Both the position numbers and the translations under genes were made by a program. 64,000 bases of DNA from Haloarcula marina (lineage in GTDB: Archaea > Halobacteriota > Halobacteria > Halobacteriales > Haloarculaceae), in the NCBI RefSeq assembly GCF_024218775.1, contig NZ_CP100404.1, positions 3,038,001 to 3,102,000 of the forward strand, written 5' to 3'. The notes beneath the pieces were generated by a model. The model did no database searches, had not been told where the DNA came from, and saw only the letters and a list, made by a program, of their open reading frames with translations. Each line of letters starts with the position of its first letter. Position 1 is the first letter of the stretch. Below, piece after piece: positions 60,089-64,000 of the stretch.

Positions 60089-61240
60089 GTGCGACGCCGT
60101 ACCGTGTTGTCCTCGCTGGCCGCCGCCGTGCCCGGGTTGGCCGGGTGTTCGTTCGGGCGCGCTAGGACGCCGGAGTACACGCCCGTCGACGAGATTCCGA
60201 CCGGGTCTGCGATGCACACCCCCGCCGACCTGGCCGCCGCGCCCGAGACGAGCGAGGAGTGGCTACGGCTACACCGCCCGCCCGAGGCGTCGCCCGTCGT
60301 CGCCCTCGACACCGGCCCGCGGACCTGCGCGCTGTCGCTCTCGGTCCCGCCGGACGCCGACTGGTCGGCGGCGCTGTGGTTCGACCGCACCGCGACCGCC
60401 GACCATCCCGCTCGCGTGCAGGGATGGCTCCGCAACACCGGCGACGCAGAGCGGGTGTTCAGCCTCCGGCGACTCGCCGCCGTCGGGAGCGTTACCGCTC
60501 GTCACGACGCTGGCGAGTCGACCCTGTATCTCGCGCCGACCGCTCGGAATCCGCTCGCGGAGCGACCTCCCGAGGTAGCCGCCGATGGCGACTACTGGCG
60601 CGTCGTCAGCGCCGACGCCGACCGCTGGCTGACCGGGCGACACGCGCTCGCTCCCGGCGAGTGGGTCCCGCTGGAGTACCGCCTCGTCGGCGGTCCCGAC
60701 TCGGCCGCTCGTCCCACCGGGACCTACCGCTTCGGCGGCGAGACGAGCGCGACGCTCACCCTCTGGGACTCGAACAGTCCCGGCCCGACCACCCGCTCTC
60801 GGTTCGCCGGGGAGTCGCTCCCAGCGCTCCCGGGCGACGGCGGCGTCGCGTGGTTCCACGAGGCCAACGCCGAGACGACGACGTATCTCCGGCCCACGCG
60901 CGAACGGGTCGGCCCAGACGACCCACTCGCCGTCGAACTCGTCAACCACAGCCACGGTCCGGTCCGTCGGGACCGCTGGACGCTGTTCGAACTCGTCGAG
61001 GGCGAGTGGGTCGGCCGTTCGACCAGCGGACACACGGCGGTCGCGCCGCTGTCGCCCGGCGGGCGCGACCGGCGGGCCGTCGGCGCGGCCGCCCGCGATG
61101 CGGCTACCTGCATCGCGGCTACCTGCCGGGACGGCGCGCTGGCACGGACCGAACTAGGACCCGGAACGTACGCCGTCACCGCCGGGTCGGTCTACACGCC
61201 CGTTCGACGGGCCGCGAGAATCGAGGTTCGCGGGAACTGA
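60089..61240 (+). CDS. Secreted lipoprotein of unknown function
   Basis: The 383-aa protein starts at GTG with RRRTVLSSLAAAVPGLAGC, a short Tat-like signal plus lipobox, followed by beta-rich modules (CALSLSVPPDADWSAALWFD, TGTYRFGGETSATLTLWDS). The C-terminal segment with WTLFELVEGEWVGR and TELGPGTYAVTAGS is Ig-like. No enzyme motif seen. TTTGTAC at 60061-60067 may be its TATA box. It is divergent from the propeller lipoprotein. Confidence 0.75.
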   Translation: MRRRTVLSSLAAAVPGLAGCSFGRARTPEYTPVDEIPTGSAMHTPADLAAAPETSEEWLRLHRPPEASPVVALDTGPRTCALSLSVPPDADWSAALWFDRTATADHPARVQGWLRNTGDAERVFSLRRLAAVGSVTARHDAGESTLYLAPTARNPLAERPPEVAADGDYWRVVSADADRWLTGRHALAPGEWVPLEYRLVGGPDSAARPTGTYRFGGETSATLTLWDSNSPGPTTRSRFAGESLPALPGDGGVAWFHEANAETTTYLRPTRERVGPDDPLAVELVNHSHGPVRRDRWTLFELVEGEWVGRSTSGHTAVAPLSPGGRDRRAVGAAARDAATCIAATCRDGALARTELGPGTYAVTAGSVYTPVRRAARIEVRGN

Positions 61241-61279
61241 AACGCCGAAATCCGCAGAAAACGACGACCGGGACGCCGG

Positions 61280-62500
61280 TCAGGCGAACGCGACCGGCTG
61301 ACTGCCCGTCTCCTCGTCGTGGTTTATCTTCTTCAGCGCGTCCTCGAAGTCGCGCTGTTGGACCGTCGTCCGCTCGTCGCGGATGGCGAACATCCCGGCT
61401 TCGGTCGCCAGCGACGCCAGTTCGGCCCCGGAGAGTCCGTCGGTCTGCTGGGCCATCGCCACGAGGTCGACGCTCTCGTCTAAGTTCATCTCCTCGGTGT
61501 GGATTTCGAGGATGCGCTCGCGGCCCGCGAGCGACGGTTCCGGCACCTCGATGAGGCGGTCGAAGCGACCCGGGCGGAGAATCGCCTGGTCGAGCATGTC
61601 GAAGCGGTTGGTGGCGGCGATGATGCGGATTTCACCGCGCTCGTCGAAGCCGTCCATCTCCGAGAGCAGTTGCATCATCGTCCGCTGGACCTCGGCGTCG
61701 CCGGACGTCTTCGACTCCGTTCGCTTCGAGGCGATGGCGTCGATTTCGTCGATGAAGATGATAGCCGGTTCGCGCTCGCTCGCCAGTTCGAACAGGTCGC
61801 GGACGAGTCGCGCCCCTTCGCCGATGAACTTCCGGACGAGTTCGGAGCCAGCCATCTTGATGAAGGTGGCGTCCGTCTCGTTGGCGACGGCCTTCGCCAG
61901 CATCGTCTTCCCGGTCCCCGGCGGACCGTGGAGCAGGACGCCGCTGGGCGGTTCGATGCCGACTTCGCGGAAGCGGTCGGCGTTGACCAGCGGTTCCTCG
62001 ACGGCTTCGCGGACTTCGCGAATCTGCTCTTCGAGGCCCCCGATGTCGTCGTAGGTGACGTCGGGCGAGGCGGTGACCTGCATGGCCTGCGCGCGGGCGT
62101 CCGTCTCGGGGTCGAGAATCTCCTTGACGCTAAAGGAGTCGTTGATGGCGACGCGGTCGCCAGCCTCCAGCGTCTCCCGGATGGACGGCGACACCTCGGT
62201 CAGCACCTCCTGATTGTTGCCGTGCTGTTTGACGACGACGCCGTCGTCGGTTATCTCCTCGGCGGTGGCGATGTACAGCGAAGAGGTCTTCAGCGTCTCG
62301 TTTTCGCGTTCGAGCTGGTCGACTTCGTCGGCGAGCCCCTGTCGCCGGTCGCGGGCGCTGTCCAGTTGGTCGGTAAGCTGTTCGTTCACTCTGACGATGT
62401 CTTCGAAGTGGTCCCGGAGCGCCTCGAGCCGTTCGTCTGGGGTCATATCGGGGTCGAGGTCCAACCGCGGTCGCTCCGGAAGCGAGGGACTACGCGACAT
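61280..62500 (-). CDS. pan: Proteasome-activating nucleotidase PAN
   Basis: The 406-aa AAA+ protein has an N-terminal coiled coil (about residues 30-70), an OB domain, Walker [16 protein letters not shown], Walker [15 protein letters not shown], sensor-1 AATNR and the lid. PAN unfolds proteins and opens the 20S proteasome gate. The C-terminus is PVAFA, so the usual gate-opening HbYX end is AFA, with Phe for Tyr. ATG 62500 has a TATA-like TTTGTATC box about 28 bases upstream; a second palindromic AT-rich site is at 62561-62576. Confidence 0.95.
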   Translation of the reverse strand: MSRSPSLPERPRLDLDPDMTPDERLEALRDHFEDIVRVNEQLTDQLDSARDRRQGLADEVDQLERENETLKTSSLYIATAEEITDDGVVVKQHGNNQEVLTEVSPSIRETLEAGDRVAINDSFSVKEILDPETDARAQAMQVTASPDVTYDDIGGLEEQIREVREAVEEPLVNADRFREVGIEPPSGVLLHGPPGTGKTMLAKAVANETDATFIKMAGSELVRKFIGEGARLVRDLFELASEREPAIIFIDEIDAIASKRTESKTSGDAEVQRTMMQLLSEMDGFDERGEIRIIAATNRFDMLDQAILRPGRFDRLIEVPEPSLAGRERILEIHTEEMNLDESVDLVAMAQQTDGLSGAELASLATEAGMFAIRDERTTVQQRDFEDALKKINHDEETGSQPVAFA

Positions 62501-62560
62501 TTGGATAGACGGCACTACGCGGCTGAGATACAAAGTGCCTTTGGGTGGGTGGGGGACTGA

Positions 62561-62576
62561 AACGTATTTATACGTT
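62561..62576 (-). promoter_or_regulatory. Palindromic AT-rich site between pepF and pan
   Basis: AACGTAT-TT-ATACGTT is a 7-bp inverted repeat 60 bases upstream of pan ATG and 18 bases after the pepF stop. On the minus strand it holds TATAAATA, so it may be a second pan promoter or a regulator site. Confidence 0.45.
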
Positions 62577-62593
62577 CGACGGTGTCCGCCGGA

Positions 62594-64000
62594 TTAGCTG
62601 AGGCTGGCGAACTCGTCTAAGTACTCGCTGTACGTCGATAGCGCCGCGTCGACAGGGTCCGGACTCGCCATGTCGACGCCAGCGCCGCGGAGCAGTTCCA
62701 GCGGGTACTCGCGCGAACCGCTGCCGAGGAAGTCGATGTACCGCTCGGCGGCCGGTTCGCCCGCTTCGAGGATACCGTCGACCAGCGCGACGGCGGCCGA
62801 GATGCCGGTCGCGTACTGGTAGACGTAGAAGGCCCGATAGAAGTGCGGGATGCGCATCCACTCGCGGGCGATGCGGTCGTCGAGTTCGGCGGGCGCGTAG
62901 TACTCGCCTTTCAGGTCGGCGTAGAGGTCGTCGAGGCGGTCCGGCGTCAGCGGTTCGCCCGCCTCGGCCATCTCGTGGGTCTTGTGCTCGAACTCCGCGA
63001 ACATCGTCTGTCGATACAGCGTCGACCGGAACCGTTCGAGGTACTCGTTGAGGACGTGCCGACGGAGGCGTTCGTCCTCGACCGTCTCCAAGAGGTGATG
63101 GGTCAGCAGCGTCTCGTTGACCGTCGACGCGACTTCGGCGACGAAAATCTCGTAGCCCGAGTAGACGAACGGTTGCTCCTCGCTGGTGTACTCCGAGTGC
63201 ATCGAATGGCCGAGTTCGTGGGCCAGCGTGTACATCGACTCCACGTCGTCCTGATAGTTCATCAGGATGAACGGCTGGGAGTCGTAGGTGCCGCCCGAGT
63301 ACGCGCCCGACTGCTTGTGCTTCGTCTCGTAGACGTCGACCCACCGGGATTCGAGGCCCTCGGCGAGTCGGGACTGGTAGTCCTCGCCCAGCGGTGCGAC
63401 GGCCTCTGTGACGTACTCGCAGGCCTGCTCGTACTCGATTTCGGGCGACTCCTCCTGTACGAGCGGCGTGTAGAGGTCCCACATCCGCAGTTCGTCCGCG
63501 CCGATTGCCTCGCGCTTCAGTTCGGCGTGGCGGTGGAGCGTCTCGATGTTGTCGTGGACGGTGTCGACCAGCGTGTCGTACACCTCGGTCGGCACGTTCG
63601 GCCCGTTGAGCGCCGCCTCGCGGGCGGTATCGTAGTTGCGGGCCTGGGCCATCTTCACGTCCGTCTTGACGGCGTTCTTGTAGGCCGTGCCGACGGCGTT
63701 GCGGACCGTCTCCCACTCGTCGTAGAACGCTTCGTACACCCGCTGGCGGAAGTCGCGGTCGGGGTGTTTCTGGAGCGTCGTGAAGTTGTTGAGGGTAATC
63801 GGCTGGTCGTCGCCGTCGGGGTCCTCGACGACGGGGAACTCCATGTCGGCGTTGGCGAGCATGTTGTACACCTCACCTGGCGCGCCGGTGACCTCGCCCA
63901 GTTCGGCCAGCAGGTTCTCGACTTCGGCCGAGCGGGTGTGTTCTTTCATCCGGAGCACGTCGTCGAAGTAGTGCTCGTAGGCCGCGAGGTCGGGTTCGTC
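62594..64000 (-). CDS. pepF: Oligoendopeptidase F (M3 family), 5' end outside the window
   Basis: The frame is open to base 64000 (upstream of 63958 it still reads EPDLAAYEHYFDDVL), so the N-terminus is beyond the edge and 468 codons are seen of a family usually near 600. The zinc motif is LAHELGHSMHSE (HExxH) with the distal Glu in YEIFVAEVAS. ADMEFPVVEDPDGDDQPITL and FHSV-like C-terminal FYRAFYVYQYATGISAA are PepF marks. It cuts short peptides in the cytosol. It lies upstream of pan, the proteasome ATPase. Confidence 0.95.
   Translation of the reverse strand, partial: DEPDLAAYEHYFDDVLRMKEHTRSAEVENLLAELGEVTGAPGEVYNMLANADMEFPVVEDPDGDDQPITLNNFTTLQKHPDRDFRQRVYEAFYDEWETVRNAVGTAYKNAVKTDVKMAQARNYDTAREAALNGPNVPTEVYDTLVDTVHDNIETLHRHAELKREAIGADELRMWDLYTPLVQEESPEIEYEQACEYVTEAVAPLGEDYQSRLAEGLESRWVDVYETKHKQSGAYSGGTYDSQPFILMNYQDDVESMYTLAHELGHSMHSEYTSEEQPFVYSGYEIFVAEVASTVNETLLTHHLLETVEDERLRRHVLNEYLERFRSTLYRQTMFAEFEHKTHEMAEAGEPLTPDRLDDLYADLKGEYYAPAELDDRIAREWMRIPHFYRAFYVYQYATGISAAVALVDGILEAGEPAAERYIDFLGSGSREYPLELLRGAGVDMASPDPVDAALSTYSEYLDEFASLS

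Overview
The window is haloarchaeal chromosome. Evidence: mostly GC-rich DNA with strong GC3 bias (hand count 42 G/C of 60 at 35101-35160), very acidic proteins, many leaderless genes with a TATA-like box about 26-28 bases before the start codon, and marker genes such as PAN, aIF5B, Nob1, Pus10, CheF, AglF, halocyanin-like and Bat-type proteins. No rRNA, tRNA, CRISPR array or intact insertion sequence was recognised. All functional names are family assignments made by reading motifs, not by database search.

1-9.1 kb is a visibly AT-richer surface-glycan island (24 G/C of 60 at 8761-8820). It holds a 5'-complete but edge-truncated glycosyltransferase, a polytopic GT-C-like membrane protein, an AglB/STT3-like protein that lacks the usual WWDYG box, a flippase, a polysaccharide pyruvyltransferase and a nitroreductase-like enzyme. 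9.2-16.5 kb is a MoxR ATPase / DUF58 / DUF4350 / DUF4129 envelope module in converging and diverging units. 16.5-18.3 kb carries aglF and a nucleotide-sugar epimerase. 18.4-23.2 kb is a copper/heavy-metal module: a YHS-containing permease, a CopZ-like chaperone, a SHOCT protein and a CPH-type (CopB-like) P-type ATPase. 24-30 kb returns to glycan supply: a polyprenyl-phosphate sugar transferase, two accessory membrane or unknown proteins, and a glmU-glmS operon.

30.1-40.9 kb is the most coherent block. Two CheF-type genes, without any other che or archaellum gene, bracket two acetyl-CoA synthetase paralogues, a Bat-type regulator fused to a catalytically dead integrase-like domain, a two-subunit solute:sodium symporter, a universal stress protein and a small membrane protein. 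This reads as an acetate uptake and activation locus with its own regulator.

40.9-64 kb is mostly housekeeping: UppP, MscS, a DsrE-like protein, Pus10, RNase HII, SecF-SecD, Pgi, a CPBP protease, a 48-aa ribbon-helix-helix protein, PRC-barrel plus Nob1, a halocyanin-like protein, aIF5B, pyruvoyl arginine decarboxylase, an MBL hydrolase, a PQQ-type propeller lipoprotein, PAN and the 3' part of pepF. Between rnhB and secD (about 45.84-46.24 kb) lies a structured, apparently non-coding stretch that could be a new RNA or the decayed 3' end of an IS200/IS605-type TnpB element.
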